This document shows, in pieces, positions 12,328-22,226 of a DNA stretch of 64,000 nt (positions are counted from its first letter, which is position 1; each line of letters opens with the position of its first letter). Below the pieces are notes generated by a model. That model was not told where the DNA came from. It saw only the letters and a program-made list of their open reading frames with translations, and ran no database searches. Source of the stretch: Symsagittifera roscoffensis (lineage: Eukaryota; Xenacoelomorpha; Acoela; Convolutidae). The stretch is from the NCBI RefSeq assembly GCF_963678635.1, contig NC_087063.1, positions 39,880,759 to 39,944,758 of the forward strand. Direction: 5' to 3'. A program made the translations under genes and the position numbers.

Positions 12328-13239
12328 AAAAAATTCAATTCGTTTGATTTTCTGAAAAAAAAGAAATTATTGCCCCTGGGGAAACCTCTACAGCATCCCA
12401 CGATTGGGCGGTTTATTTTAAACTTGGTGACAAAAAAACACTGAATTCAAACTGGAAAATTGAAAAAAAAAATTAGCCATTCTAGATACGAGATAGCTTA
12501 AACGTGAAAAAACTCTGGTTAAACATGCTAAAAGAATACATACAAAGAGCTTAAACGTGACAAGATATTGAAGCCCGCAATTGAATATATAATAGATAGA
12601 TAGATTTTTTGTGTTTGCAAAAGAAACACGTTCAGGCTGCCCCAAGCGTGCCGAAGATAAAGAACCTCTTCTTCTAAATTGCATGAAACTTTTTGAAGCT
12701 GCAGGTTACTCGTAACTTCTATAACGGCTAAAACAGCCTTTGAAACGATGAAAAGCTACTTCATCGTACAAGAAAGACCTTTTTCGAAATAATGCAACAA
12801 ATTAAACTCATCTTATTATTTTTTATTCAAATGACAGAAAACCGAATTACGGTTTTTTTATATAAGCTTTACAATCAAATAAGGTTGAGAAAAATTATTG
12901 CAGATTGTATTTTATAGTTGAGCAATACGTGGTTTCATGTCGAAAAATACGCCTCCTTTTCCCTCCACCCAGTAAAATTACTGTTCCCACCAACCGATTG
13001 TTATGAAAATCGACATGCGGCCATGACAAACATATTTGGTCTTCATAATCAAATAATCAACCATGTAAAACCAATCAATACACCATAAAATTGATATTCA
13101 TATGAGTTGGGGGAAAGAAAAAGAGCCGAAAATACTATAACCAAGAGTATTTACGACATATGAGTAGGAGACATCTTTTCAGAAAAGAATTGGAGTCTTA
13201 TGAACGCATCCAAAAACTGAAGGGATCCACGCTAATTTA
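12328..13239. other. AT-rich spacer without recognised features
   Basis: Runs of A and T, a short (GATA)n stretch near 12593-12605 and chance open frames. I see no coding pattern, RNA gene or clear repeat copy elsewhere in the window. Positions 12115-12189, before the foldback, are similar. Confidence 0.5.
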
Positions 13240-13857
13240 GCATGTAATTAATCAGAAAACATAAAGCCACATCATGTAAAAATTATGCATTATAAAAAAA
13301 TACAAGATATATTGAGTTAGAAAATTTCAGAAATCGAGTTTCTACACAGAGGCGCAGCGGAGATACAAAAAATATAAAAATTAAATGTTGAAAAAAAACT
13401 AGGTGAACCGAAACTTTCGCATGTAAAAAAAACAACTAGGGGCCCAGCTAAAGCTGGAGGTACCTGCTTGATACTGAATGAAATTTCTATACTCATGCGG
13501 CACGAAAAAAGTGATTTCAAAAACTGGACTTTAACCAAAATCTTAGTTGTTTCTCAACTAATTTTGAGCTTATAAAAAAATGCAAGATATATTGAGTTAG
13601 AAAATTTCAGAAATCGAGTTTCTACAAAAAAAATCCAACATGTGCACGTACCGTCGCATGACGGAAGGGCCCATTTTAATTGACCCTTTTAAAAAAAAAC
13701 TAATTTTGAGATAATCAATTTTCCCAAAGATGTAACATTTCTCTTACGAGAAACTAAGGAGTCTATAGGAATAATTCTCCCAGTCGGGTTTTTCAAATGG
13801 ACTTATTATCTCAGATTTGATTGGTTAATTTCTAGGAATAATCAAAAAATTTATAAA
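13240..13857 (+). repeat. Dispersed repeat D, left half (interrupted by LINE A)
   Basis: Matches 57700-58200, and less completely 48590-48720: ATTGAGTTAGAAAATTTCAG, then an AGGCGCAGCGGAG block, then CAGATTTGATTGGTTAATTT. The other half resumes at 22227, so LINE A with its guest LINE B sits inside this repeat. A ~57-bp stretch is present twice here (starting near 13289 and 13571). No coding capacity. Class unknown. Confidence 0.75.
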
Positions 13858-13889
13858 TTGTTGTGATAAACTTATTAAATAGGTTTGAT

Positions 13890-14237
13890 ATGTCTCAAGC
13901 AAAAGCTGCTAGATGTGGACCATGCAACAAACCAGTGAAGGACAACGACTCAACTGCTATAGGATGTGAAAAGTGCAGCGCGTGGTTCCATGGGCAATGT
14001 GTTGGATTGTCTCCTGATGATGTAGCTACAATGGGCAAAATTCGAGGATGCTTCTGGCTGTGCTCTGGCTGCCTTGAGGGGAACATCTTCACATCCCAAG
14101 CTAAGTTTGAACTGATTATTCAAAGACAAGAAAGCTTAATCGAAATTACAAAAAGCATTAAAGAAACTGTTGAAAATGTTGATCCAACCAAGACAACATC
14201 ATCGAATGTACCGGTTAATAGTCGTATTAATAACAGT
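13890..14237 (+). pseudogene. LINE A ORF1, N-terminal PHD finger part
   Basis: Starts at the ATG at 13890. A canonical C4HC3 PHD finger is formed by C9, C12, C26, C29, H34, C37, C58 and C61, followed by a short helix (QRQESLIEITKSIKETVENV) likely to oligomerise. PHD fingers are established in ORF1 of CR1-like LINEs, where the ORF1 protein is thought to bind RNA or chromatin. The frame is cut by LINE B; skipping LINE B and one TSD copy, codons run straight on (...RINNS then HRANTC) into 18861. Confidence 0.8.
14227..14237 (+). repeat. Target-site duplication of LINE B (left copy)
   Basis: TTAATAACAGT here is repeated at 18850-18860 on the other side of LINE B. The 11-bp duplication marks the insertion site inside LINE A ORF1. 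Confidence 0.85.
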
Positions 14238-14363
14238 TGTTGTTGTTGTTGTTGTTGTTGGGGATTCACAGCACTGCTGTTGGGATTCTTGGTCCCGGCG
14301 TCTTCTCTAAAACAATGTCCACTTGTTTCTGCACGTGATACAATCACAGAATAATTGCCACGT

Positions 14364-17159
14364 TCACGTTGTCATTTCTGAAAATCTCTCGTTTACAAAT
14401 TTCCACATCGTGTTTAAAATTCTCGTCTTGAGGCCGATTCGTTTATCAAAATGAATATATGGTTCTAATCGATTTACAATCCTACTGGTTCTGAAAACAA
14501 ATTCGTTTCTCGCTTTTTCCGTTCTCACTTTTCGCATCTCAAAAATTTCTGTAATTCTAGCCCGTGTGGTTCGCCTGTTTAACACTATTTCATTTCGTTC
14601 ATTAGAATCAAGACTGGCAAGAAGTAAGATGTTATTTAGCTGGATGAACATGGGCAGAGGTAAAATGTTTAGCAAGCGTAGTTCGTTGATGTACACTCCC
14701 GTTTTATTTCCAGTGATCCAACGGATTTCTTTCTTTTGAAATCGCTCCAACTGCAATTGATCCCCCCTCGATATATGTGTACATGAGAGTCCGTAAAATA
14801 ACACTGGGAGTATTAGTGACTTATACAGGCCTAACTTTACAAACGTATTTATCTTTGCTGATAGGTTTCTTCTCAGGAGGTACAGTACTTGCTTTGCCTT
14901 CTTTAATCTTGTTTCAATGTGTACCTTCCAACTTAAATCGCCCGACACAAAAATTCCCAGATCTTTCACAACCATCGATGTTCCAAGCACTACACCAAAA
15001 AGCATAGAGTTAGCGTATCCGCCCCTAAAACTTACTTTTGCACATTTATCTAGTGCTAATTCGCTAATTCCATTTTGTTTTCGGTTACCTACTGCTGAAT
15101 TTTGTCCAGATCTTCTTGAATTTCAATTGATGTTTTTTTGATGGAAAGTAGTTTAAGATCATCCGCAAAAATAAATGGTTCAGAGAATTTGAGTACTTCA
15201 GGTAGGTCGTTAATAAAAATGCAAAAGAGCAGTGGTCCTAAAAGTGATCCTTGGGGAACACCACTAGTGACTTCTAAAACTTTTGAGCTGATATTGTCTA
15301 CTCGTACAAACTGTTTCCTGTTTTTCAAATAGTCATAGAGTACCTCTAACATGCAGCCTCCTATTCCTATAAGTGCAACTTTCTTAAGTAGATCAAAATG
15401 CGGAACTTTATCAAAGGCTTTTGCAAAGTCAGTGTAGACTGCTACAATTTCTGCGTTTGAGTCAATGTCAAGCGCTTCATATATTTCTTTCAGGTAAGAG
15501 AGCATGTTTGTCAAAACTGATCTACCTTTAGTAAAACCGTGTTGATGTTTCGTCAAATACCAGGCAAAGTAAGGGTACAGGTCTTTGTATATACATTTTT
15601 CAAGGACTTTGCTGTCAATATTTAATAGCGATACTGGTCGATAGTTGTTCACCATTTTTCGGTCACCTTTTTTGTGAACAGGAGTAACTGCAGCTGTTTT
15701 CCATGAATCAGGTATTTTTCGTAGGCGTTTTACGTTTCTCAAAAGTTTGTTCATCGGTTTGCATATATTGCGGTTCGTTTTCTGAAAAAAGCTAGGTGGC
15801 AACCCATTTGGGCCGCGTGACTTTGTTACGTCCAGAGTTGATAAAATCTCACTTACTGTCTTTTTCGATATATCAAAATTCGTTAACAAGGGATTTTCAA
15901 ATTGAATATCTCTAATACTAAAACTTTCTTTAGGATTAAAAACTGAATGAAAGAAGTCGTTTAGCATGTTGACTTGTTCGTTTGGATTTGTGCTTTCAAC
16001 TTCATCTTTTATGAGTAACTTAGGAAGACTTCTATGTTTATTCAAGTTCTATAGGTGTTTAAAAATTACATTAGTGTTCCGTGTTCTAAACAATTCCTCT
16101 TGGTAGTTTTTCCTGTCCAATTCCGATGATTCAGTTACTAAATTTTCAAACAGTTTAACTTGTTGTCTTCTGTAGTTGGTCGGTTTGAGTATACATGATT
16201 GCCGTTTTGTTTGTAACTTTTTGATCAAATTTGAAGTGCTACTTGTTATCCAAGGTGGAAGTGATTTCCTATGTCTTGTTCTGAGAGGCACAAAACTCTT
16301 AATGATTTCATCCAAATATTGGGTGTACTCCTCATGCATTTTGTTAATGTTTGTGTGGCATACTGGTTCAAATGGATTCTCGTTTATAAATTTGTTTATT
16401 CCTTCAAAATCGGCATTTCCAAAACTTCTAAAATTTTCCAAGTATGGTTTCGGCTCTGATACCGTGCATTCAATATTCAATAGACAACATTATGGCATTG
16501 TGATCTGAGCAGTCATAAATCTTGGAAACGTTAAAATCTTGTTCGGCACTTGTATAGCAATTCCGATAGAAGGCTACGTCTAGTATGTTCTTCACACATG
16601 TTGGGAAATCTATCGCCTGCCTAAAGAGTCCATTTTCAAAAAGTTGCAGTTTTTGGTTTTCTTCCTCGTCAGTACTGGTGAGGGTGTTCCAGTTTGTTTC
16701 TGGGAAATTTAAATCCCCACATAAGAGAAGCGGTTTGTTTTTAGGAATGGCTTTGATCAGTTGTTCAAATTCATGCACTTTGTATCTGTAATTACTGTTT
16801 TTTGGCGGATTGTAGAATGAGCCAATTATCATTTCAGTTTGATGAAGTTTTATACTACATAGCACACATGAATCAGGAATGTCATGTTTGGTGGATAAGT
16901 CCTCGGTAATTAGACTATTCTTGACAGCTATTAGGCTGCCTCCGTGACAGTTTTTACCACTCACAATAGCTCTATCAGATCTATAGATGTTATATTCACT
17001 TAGAAAAAGCTCTGATGATTGAATATTCTCGTTAAGCCAAGTTTCGCTTAAGCATATGACATTAAAATTTCCAACTGCAATTGCATTTGCTAGCTTAGTT
17101 CTTCTCTCTATGATGATTAGGCTTCTAGTATTTAGTTGCAGAATGTTGAGGAATCCTAG
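14364..17159 (-). pseudogene. LINE B ORF2, endonuclease-reverse transcriptase
   Basis: APE endonuclease: QLNTRSL (catalytic Asn), LSETWLNE (Glu), LLCGDLNFPETNW and CSDHNAI. RT: VNNYRPVSLLN, QHGFTKGRS, VYTDFAKAFDKVPH, SGVPQGSLLGPLLF and FIFADDLKLL (catalytic DD), then a thumb-like region to the stop at 14366-14364. There is no RNase H. Lesions: a one-base frame change near 16475, an in-frame TAG at 16051-16049, a TAG replacing the usual Trp codon at 15091-15089, and an 8-bp duplication (GAATTAGC) near 15055 that shifts the frame. The 3' UTR of ~105 nt precedes the (CAA)n tail. Confidence 0.88.
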
Positions 17160-17162
17160 TCA
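17154..17162 (-). other. In-frame UGA-CUA-G junction between LINE B ORF1 and ORF2
   Basis: Reads CAT TGA CTA GGA on the minus strand. The TGA ends ORF1, and the same frame runs on through CTA GGA TTC into the endonuclease with no further stop and no ATG for at least 66 codons. UGA CUA (best with a following G) is the established leaky context for stop-codon readthrough in animal viruses and several mammalian genes. The equivalent junction in LINE A (19296-19301) is also TGA CTA. Readthrough here is inferred. Confidence 0.6.
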
Positions 17163-18056
17163 ATGCTGGGGTTCCTGAACTTCAGTGTCATTAGTTACTT
17201 TCACACCATCATTGAACAATTCTAGATTCCTTATTTTCAGCTTTTCGCGAGGAACGCCTTCATCTAGTAGTTGTCTTCGTTTCTTAAGGATTTCGTTCTC
17301 TTTAATTGCACTCTCTTTGGTCAATGCTGGTAGCAGGTAGACCTCTTTTTCGACCAATTGTTCTCGCTTTTCTTGGCTTTTTGCTAGAACTAGTCGTGCT
17401 TCATGTTCGCTAGGTACAGTTACCAGCAGTGTTCTTGGCTTCATTCGATTACGATCAAATTTTCCTAGTCGTTTTAGTTCTATTATTTTCGGCTTCACTC
17501 CAATTATGTCTAGTATTTCGTTTACTTCGTCATTTGTTGGGACAAGGTTTTCTCCTTTTGTTTTCTCAGGGTCCTCTTTGACCCCTTGTATCCTAAAACT
17601 TTGATTTATGTTGTGATCAGAGTTAGATCTGGCAGCATGTTGAGTGGTTTGAGCTTGATTTATCCGGGTGGTGGTTTCAGCAGCTACAACGGCACTATAT
17701 GTTTTTTCCACTTTATCGCATGTCGTTTTCATTGCATTTCCAATTTTTTGATCTACTAAATCGGTAAGTCTTCTTTCCATGCTTTTAAGGCTTTCAGTTA
17801 CATCAATGTTTGAGAGCTTCTCGTCTATGTTGGCCAGGGTTTTGCATCTTATAAAGTTGTCTCGTTCATTATTTTGCACACAAGTATTACAAAGCAACAT
17901 GACATTCGGCCCTAGTTCTTTTATTCCATTTATGGCCACTAGAGACAACCCAACACAAGTTGGTTCCAAATGCGTTTGAGCGTTGCATGCGACACAAGTG
18001 TATGTTTTCTCGTTGCCGGCAAAGCCTCTTTTACATGTTTTGCAGTTTTTGCCCAT
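17160..18056 (-). CDS. LINE B ORF1: PHD finger, coiled coil and RRM-like domain
   Basis: 298 residues, intact. An N-terminal PHD-type zinc finger uses C5, C8, C21, C24, H29, C34, C56 and C59. A helical region (~75-125, MERRLTDLVDQKIGNAMKT) probably forms a coiled coil. The C-terminal half (FRIQGVKED ... IIELKRLGKF ... PRTLLVTVPSEHEARLVLAKSQ ... LDEGVPREKLKIRN) has the layout of the RRM-like plus C-terminal domains of LINE ORF1 proteins, which bind element RNA and act as nucleic-acid chaperones. It ends at TGA (17162-17160), which is followed in the same frame by the endonuclease-RT. Confidence 0.85.
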   Translation of the reverse strand: MGKNCKTCKRGFAGNEKTYTCVACNAQTHLEPTCVGLSLVAINGIKELGPNVMLLCNTCVQNNERDNFIRCKTLANIDEKLSNIDVTESLKSMERRLTDLVDQKIGNAMKTTCDKVEKTYSAVVAAETTTRINQAQTTQHAARSNSDHNINQSFRIQGVKEDPEKTKGENLVPTNDEVNEILDIIGVKPKIIELKRLGKFDRNRMKPRTLLVTVPSEHEARLVLAKSQEKREQLVEKEVYLLPALTKESAIKENEILKKRRQLLDEGVPREKLKIRNLELFNDGVKVTNDTEVQEPQH

Positions 18057-18087
18057 TTTTGCTTATACTATGGATAGAAAAACAGTT

Positions 18088-18183
18088 AAACCTGGTGGTT
18101 CCCGAAAAGGGGAGGCCTGTGGCTCACTCAGGGGAAAAAGAAGAAATAGACAAACCTGGTGGTTCCCGAAAAGGGGAGGCCTG
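18088..18183 (-). repeat. Two 32-bp direct repeats between the esterase and PHD ORFs
   Basis: An identical 32-bp block lies at 18088-18119 and 18152-18183 (core TGGTGGTTCCCGAAAAGGGG in plus sense), 64 nt apart, filling most of the 149-nt gap between the two ORFs. Each has a small CCC/GGG stem. It may help translate the second ORF or be the relic of a local duplication; the sequence does not decide. Confidence 0.7.
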
Positions 18184-18205
18184 CGGTTCATTATTTCTAC
18201 TTACG

Positions 18206-18793
18206 TTAATAGGGGCACTGACAGTTCTTGAAACGACACTCGTAATATACCAGATGTCCTTCTGTATTGCAGATGTTCGAATGTTTATCGTATAAGATTT
18301 TATTCTTGAGAATACTTTTAATGCCCTTCAGACCTTCTTCACTGAGGTGCACTTCGTCAGTTTTCAAATGATCTGAGCTGTGGATTTTTTCATTCACTCC
18401 TCTAAACTTCCAAGTTCCTTTTATCTTTCTTAGGAATTCGTTTATTTTTGCAGATTGAGCTCGGTTCTCACTACGATGAGGGATTCCGATGACGAAAACT
18501 TTTTTGGCTCGTTCACACAGCTCCTCGGCTAGCTTCGACAGTTCTTCAGCAATGTCGCCTGCAGGTATACTGGAGGGGTCTTTTCCGTTGAAGGCGTCGT
18601 TTCCGCCGATGAGCAGAGCGATGATGTTGAATTTGTCTTTCTCGGGTAAGAAGTTTTGGACCGCACCAATTCGGGCCCCAGGTAGGGACAAGATATTGAA
18701 ATTTGGAAAATCAAGATGGCAGGCTTGAGAATCCGCAATCAGGAGATTTTTTGAAGATGATGTCTTGAGCAAGTGATATCTTCTGTCGGTCAT
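18206..18793 (-). CDS. LINE B SGNH-type esterase ORF
   Basis: 195 residues from the ATG at 18793-18791. SGNH/GDSL hydrolase blocks: block I LLIADSQ with Ser22 as nucleophile, block II Gly39 in SLPGAR, block III GGND (63-66) with Asn65, and block V DEVHLS with Asp146 and His149 completing the triad. Spacing and size fit the single-domain esterase of CR1-like ORF1. The substrate is unknown; a lipid or acetyl ester is usually suggested. An 11-codon upstream ORF (ATG at 18830) ends at TAA 18797-18795, one base before this ATG, which suits reinitiation. The last 20 residues are Cys-rich (C175, C186, C191, C193). The intact frame in a dead element implies recent insertion. Confidence 0.85.
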   Translation of the reverse strand: MTDRRYHLLKTSSSKNLLIADSQACHLDFPNFNILSLPGARIGAVQNFLPEKDKFNIIALLIGGNDAFNGKDPSSIPAGDIAEELSKLAEELCERAKKVFVIGIPHRSENRAQSAKINEFLRKIKGTWKFRGVNEKIHSSDHLKTDEVHLSEEGLKGIKSILKNKILYDKHSNICNTEGHLVYYECRFKNCQCPY

Positions 18794-18860
18794 TTTATCG
18801 CGGGGCAACCATTGCTACCCCGGTAAACATTTCAAGAATCTGAAACTATTTAATAACAGT

Positions 18861-19298
18861 CACCGGGCCAACACATGTGAAAACGAGATAATCATCGACG
18901 GAGTCTGCGAAAACAACGGTCAGTTTACATCCAATATAGAGGCCGAAGAAGCCAAATAAGCCGAAATTTTTGATCATATAGACGAAGAAAATCTCAGTAT
19001 CTGCCAAATATATAGACTTGGTAAAGCTAATCCCCAATAACGAAGACCGCGTCCTTTACTTGTTCGTCTGTCATCCGAATGGAATGCTAGAAAATGCCTA
19101 GCAAAATCTTACAAACTGAAGAATTTCAAAGAAAATATTTCCATATCGAAGTCCCTAAACCACGAAGAACAAATTGTGAAACGTAAAATCTTCAAGAAAC
19201 GGTACGACATGATTAACAATGAAAAAGTTCCACGCGATGAGCTAAAAATTCGTGGTCTGACCCTCGAACGAAATGATATCAAGATCAATCTTGACTGA
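18861..19298 (+). pseudogene. LINE A ORF1, C-terminal part
   Basis: Continues ORF1 in frame. Its pattern (EIIIDGVCENN ... ICQIYRLGKA ... RPRPLLVRL ... KRYDMINNEKVPRDELKIRG) matches that of LINE B ORF1 (FRIQGVKED ... ELKRLGKF ... KPRTLLVTV ... LDEGVPREKLKIRN), an RRM-like ORF1 C-terminus. Two in-frame TAA codons (18957-18959 and 19038-19040) break it. The natural end is TGA at 19296-19298, followed immediately in the same frame by CTA and ORF2. Confidence 0.75.
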
Positions 19299-22133
19299 CT
19301 ACAATCAAAATTATGCCTTATCAACGCACAAAGTCTCTTAAGCCTAAATCAACGTCTAAAGTTAATCAATTTTCTTTCTTTACATTCTCCTGATATCGTG
19401 TTCATTACTGAAACATGGCTTAAACCAGAAGTTACTGGTCCCGAAATTTTTCCTATGAATTCTCCCTATTCGGTTATTGCTCGAAAAGGCCGCACTTCTG
19501 GAGAAGACGGAGGTGTTCTCATTGCTATAAAAAATAATTTTGTTTTAAATTATTCAATTCTATCATACGATGCGGATTACTGCATCGGACTTTCAATATA
19601 TTCGGGTGCAGTTAATCATATTTTCCTCCTTATTTACAAACCCCCCTCCCGCTTCGTCGCAATTTCAGATACCTACCAAAATGCTTACTAATTCAATACG
19701 TTATTTTAACTCCAAATTAATTAATGGTTCTAGTTCGTACACAATCTTAGGTGACCTAAATCTGCCTGATATCTGTTGGGCATCTTCTGATGGAGGCTGT
19801 GATTACTCAAAACTGTTCCTAGAGGTTATTGAGGATCATAGCTTAATGCCCCTTATATATGAGCCCACACATCGCTCAGGCAACACTCTTGATATCATTT
19901 TAACTTCGCACACAGAATTGTTCACTGCATTTGTAAATGAAGTGCTTTACTCAGACCATTTTCCTTTATTTGATTTTTTTACCATTCCTGAAGCAGCGCC
20001 TACTGTGATTGGGAATTTTATGAAATCCTCTCTATCTAAATCATCTTTCTCTCATTCGATCTTCAATAGTTAAATCAGCCCTTGCTTTACCAAACTCATT
20101 GTGGAACAAAACTCATGTTATTCCATATCAACCACTAATGATTATGTAGATAGCTGGTACGCTCAGATCAATCATGCAATTCTTTTATCATGCGCACATA
20201 AAACTAAAAGACGCCAGTAACTTCCCTATTATTATTCGTCGCATACAGTTCATTTACTGAATAAGCACCATTCCATATCTAAACGGACAGCCAACACAAA
20301 TCATTTAGCTTCGATCCAACAAGACCTTAACAATTCAATCGAGTTGGATAAAACTTGTCTCCTTGAATCTTTAAGACCAAATTCTACCCGTGATTGCTTT
20401 AAATACCTTCGATCTTTTACCAGAAGGAAACTACCAAACCAAATGCACTGGATGAATAGAAAAGCATTCACTTCTATTGAAATAGCCATTATTTTGAACG
20501 ATTACTTCTGTTCAGTGTTTCTAGAAAAGCACGAAATTCAAATCCTACAACCCGAAAAACCCACCATTTTTCTATCCGATCTCCATGTCAACCTTAAAAA
20601 GGTCAAGAAAGCTCTCGAATTTGCTAAAACTTCTTGTATTAACAACGACCGCCTCCCAACCTTTATTCTTAACTGCTGCAGTGAATTAATATCTCCTCTA
20701 GTCGTGCAGCTCTTTGTCAAGGTTTTGGAAACTAAAACGTGGCCAGAACTTTGAAAATGTGCGTTTATTACGGCAATTTTTAAATCTAGTAATCCCGAAA
20801 ATTTTGAAAATTATCGCCCGATTAGCATATTGCCTCAATTATCAATTTTTCTGGAGAAAATGATCTTCGATTTCATTTATCCTAATATTCGGGCTAAAAT
20901 TACACCTGCTCAACATGGTTTTAGGACCAAGCGATCGACTGTTACTCAGCTTCTTGAATACCTAGATCAGATTTATAACGACGTCGAGACAAAAAACGAA
21001 TGTCTTTCTGTGTACTTCGATTTTCGCAAGGCTTTTGATCAAGTTCCTCATCATATACTTATTGCGAAACTTGGTAATTTAGGCTTTGACATTAGCTTTC
21101 TTGAACTTTTTGCTTCCTATCTCACATACCGCACGCAAATTGTCTTAATTAACAATGAAGCATCTCCAAAAGGCCATGTAACAAGTGGTGTTCCGCAAGG
21201 AAGTGTGCTCGGCCCTTTGCTATTTATACACTTTATTAATGACATGCCAGCTGTCTTGAAAACCTCTAATTGCTTTCTGTTTGCTGATGACAGCAAACTC
21301 TATTCAAAATATGACTTTTCTTAGTTCAAATAGACATTGATCTATTTATCAATTGGACGCTTGAAAACGAAATGACATTTAATTCTGATAAATGCAAAGT
21401 TATTTGTTTTAACTCAACTTCCCCCAAATCTACTCTTTGCCTCAATGATTACCTAATTCCGTCAGTTTCATCTATCAAAGATCTCGGAGTAACGATATCT
21501 AGTGATTTAAAGTGGGAAATCCACATTAAAACCAAACTGGTCGCAGTTAACAAAGCTTTCCATTTCTTAAAACGTTCAATCCCTTATGGAGTATCCATGA
21601 GAACCAAATTCAAATATTACCAGCTATGTATTATGAGTATTTTATTATACGGTAGTCAGGTCTAGTTTCCATCTTTAACATATCGCCGCAAACTAGAATT
21701 ATTTAACGGAAAATGTTTGAAATGGGTAACGGGAGTGAACGACTATACAGAACAACTTAGAAAAACGAATTCCTTGCCAACTTCCTTCACTATAGCTTTA
21801 CATGATATGTGTTTTCTTAATCGAGTCCTTGATTTCGACCTTTACAGATACATAAATTTTACCTTTGCAGTCAAAGACTTTTGCAATAGCTCACGCCCTA
21901 AGCTTTCAACAACCCAGAATTGTCGACTCTTCTTTACAGAGCAATTTTTCTTCTATCGCGTCTGTCGGTATGCCAACATGATTTCAGCAAACAACATAGC
22001 CGACATTTTCTCATCGCCTGAAACTTTCAAAGCAAAATTGAAAATCTATCTGAAAAATAGAATTGACATGTTCAACTTAAACAACTCTTGTTCAATGCTA
22101 CTTTGTTGCCATTGCATAAATTGCCGTTCGTGA
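19299..22133 (+). pseudogene. LINE A ORF2, endonuclease-reverse transcriptase
   Basis: APE endonuclease blocks: LINAQSL, ITETWLKP, ILGDLNLPDICW and a degraded SDHFPL. RT blocks: FENYRPISILP, HGFRTKRSTVTQL, VYFDFRKAFDQVPH, SGVPQGSVLGPLLF and FLFADDSKLY (catalytic DD). A C-terminal region follows, with no RNase H. No ATG occurs in frame between the ORF1 TGA and the endonuclease ETWL. Decay: a frame change near 19680, an unsettled linker at 20073-20344, in-frame stops near 20752 and 21663, and a frame change near 21320. The 3' UTR is short (22134-22200), ending AATAAATTC then (TAG)n. Confidence 0.85.
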
Positions 22134-22226
22134 TGTCTTGTGTACATAATCATACCGTTTCTTTTGTTTGATGCCTTTATATTTTAAAGGGAATAAATTC
22201 TTTTAGTAGTAGTAGTAGTAGTAGTA

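Larger units (their letters stand above)
14238..18849 (-). mobile_element. LINE B, CR1-like LINE with esterase, PHD and EN-RT ORFs
   Basis: A ~4.6-kb minus-strand element flanked by an 11-bp TSD, with a (CAA)n 3' tail (plus-strand TTG repeats at 14238-14259). Order 5' to 3': short upstream ORF, SGNH esterase ORF (18793-18206), PHD/RRM-like ORF (18056-17160), then endonuclease-RT (17159-14364). Esterase and PHD domains are both known in CR1-group LINEs (Kapitonov and Jurka's CR1 work); two separate frames for them is less usual. It looks close to full length. The two upstream ORFs are intact and the EN-RT carries about four lesions, so it is a fairly young but inactive copy. Confidence 0.9.
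13858..22226 (+). mobile_element. LINE A, CR1-like non-LTR retrotransposon (split by LINE B)
   Basis: Plus-strand element with a PHD-finger ORF1, a C-terminal ORF1 domain, an APE endonuclease and an RT with FADD, ending in a (TAG)n tail at about 22205-22226. The CR1-like call follows from the PHD-bearing ORF1, APE-type endonuclease, absence of RNase H and microsatellite tail. Its body is interrupted at 14237 by LINE B and resumes at 18861. The left edge is placed where similarity to repeat D stops (~13857); only ~30 nt precede the first ATG, so it may be 5'-truncated. ORF2 carries several frame changes and stops, so the copy is dead. Confidence 0.85.

Noticed and set aside
12418-12684. 88-codon minus-strand open frame
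   Set aside because: AT-rich, low-complexity translation with no recognisable domain, not repeated elsewhere.
13240-13857. Repeat D as the LTR of the gypsy element
   Set aside because: Its order relative to the element differs at the two ends, and the 820-925-bp TGT...ACA repeats fit the LTR role with the domains in the right order.
14120-14347. Poly-Gln or poly-Cys protein
   Set aside because: The runs are the (CAA)n tail of LINE B read in different frames.
18060-18205. A GTAAGT donor and CTATCCATAG acceptor between the esterase and PHD ORFs as an intron fusing them
   Set aside because: The esterase stop codon lies before the donor, so splicing would not join the frames, and an element replicating through RNA would lose such an intron.
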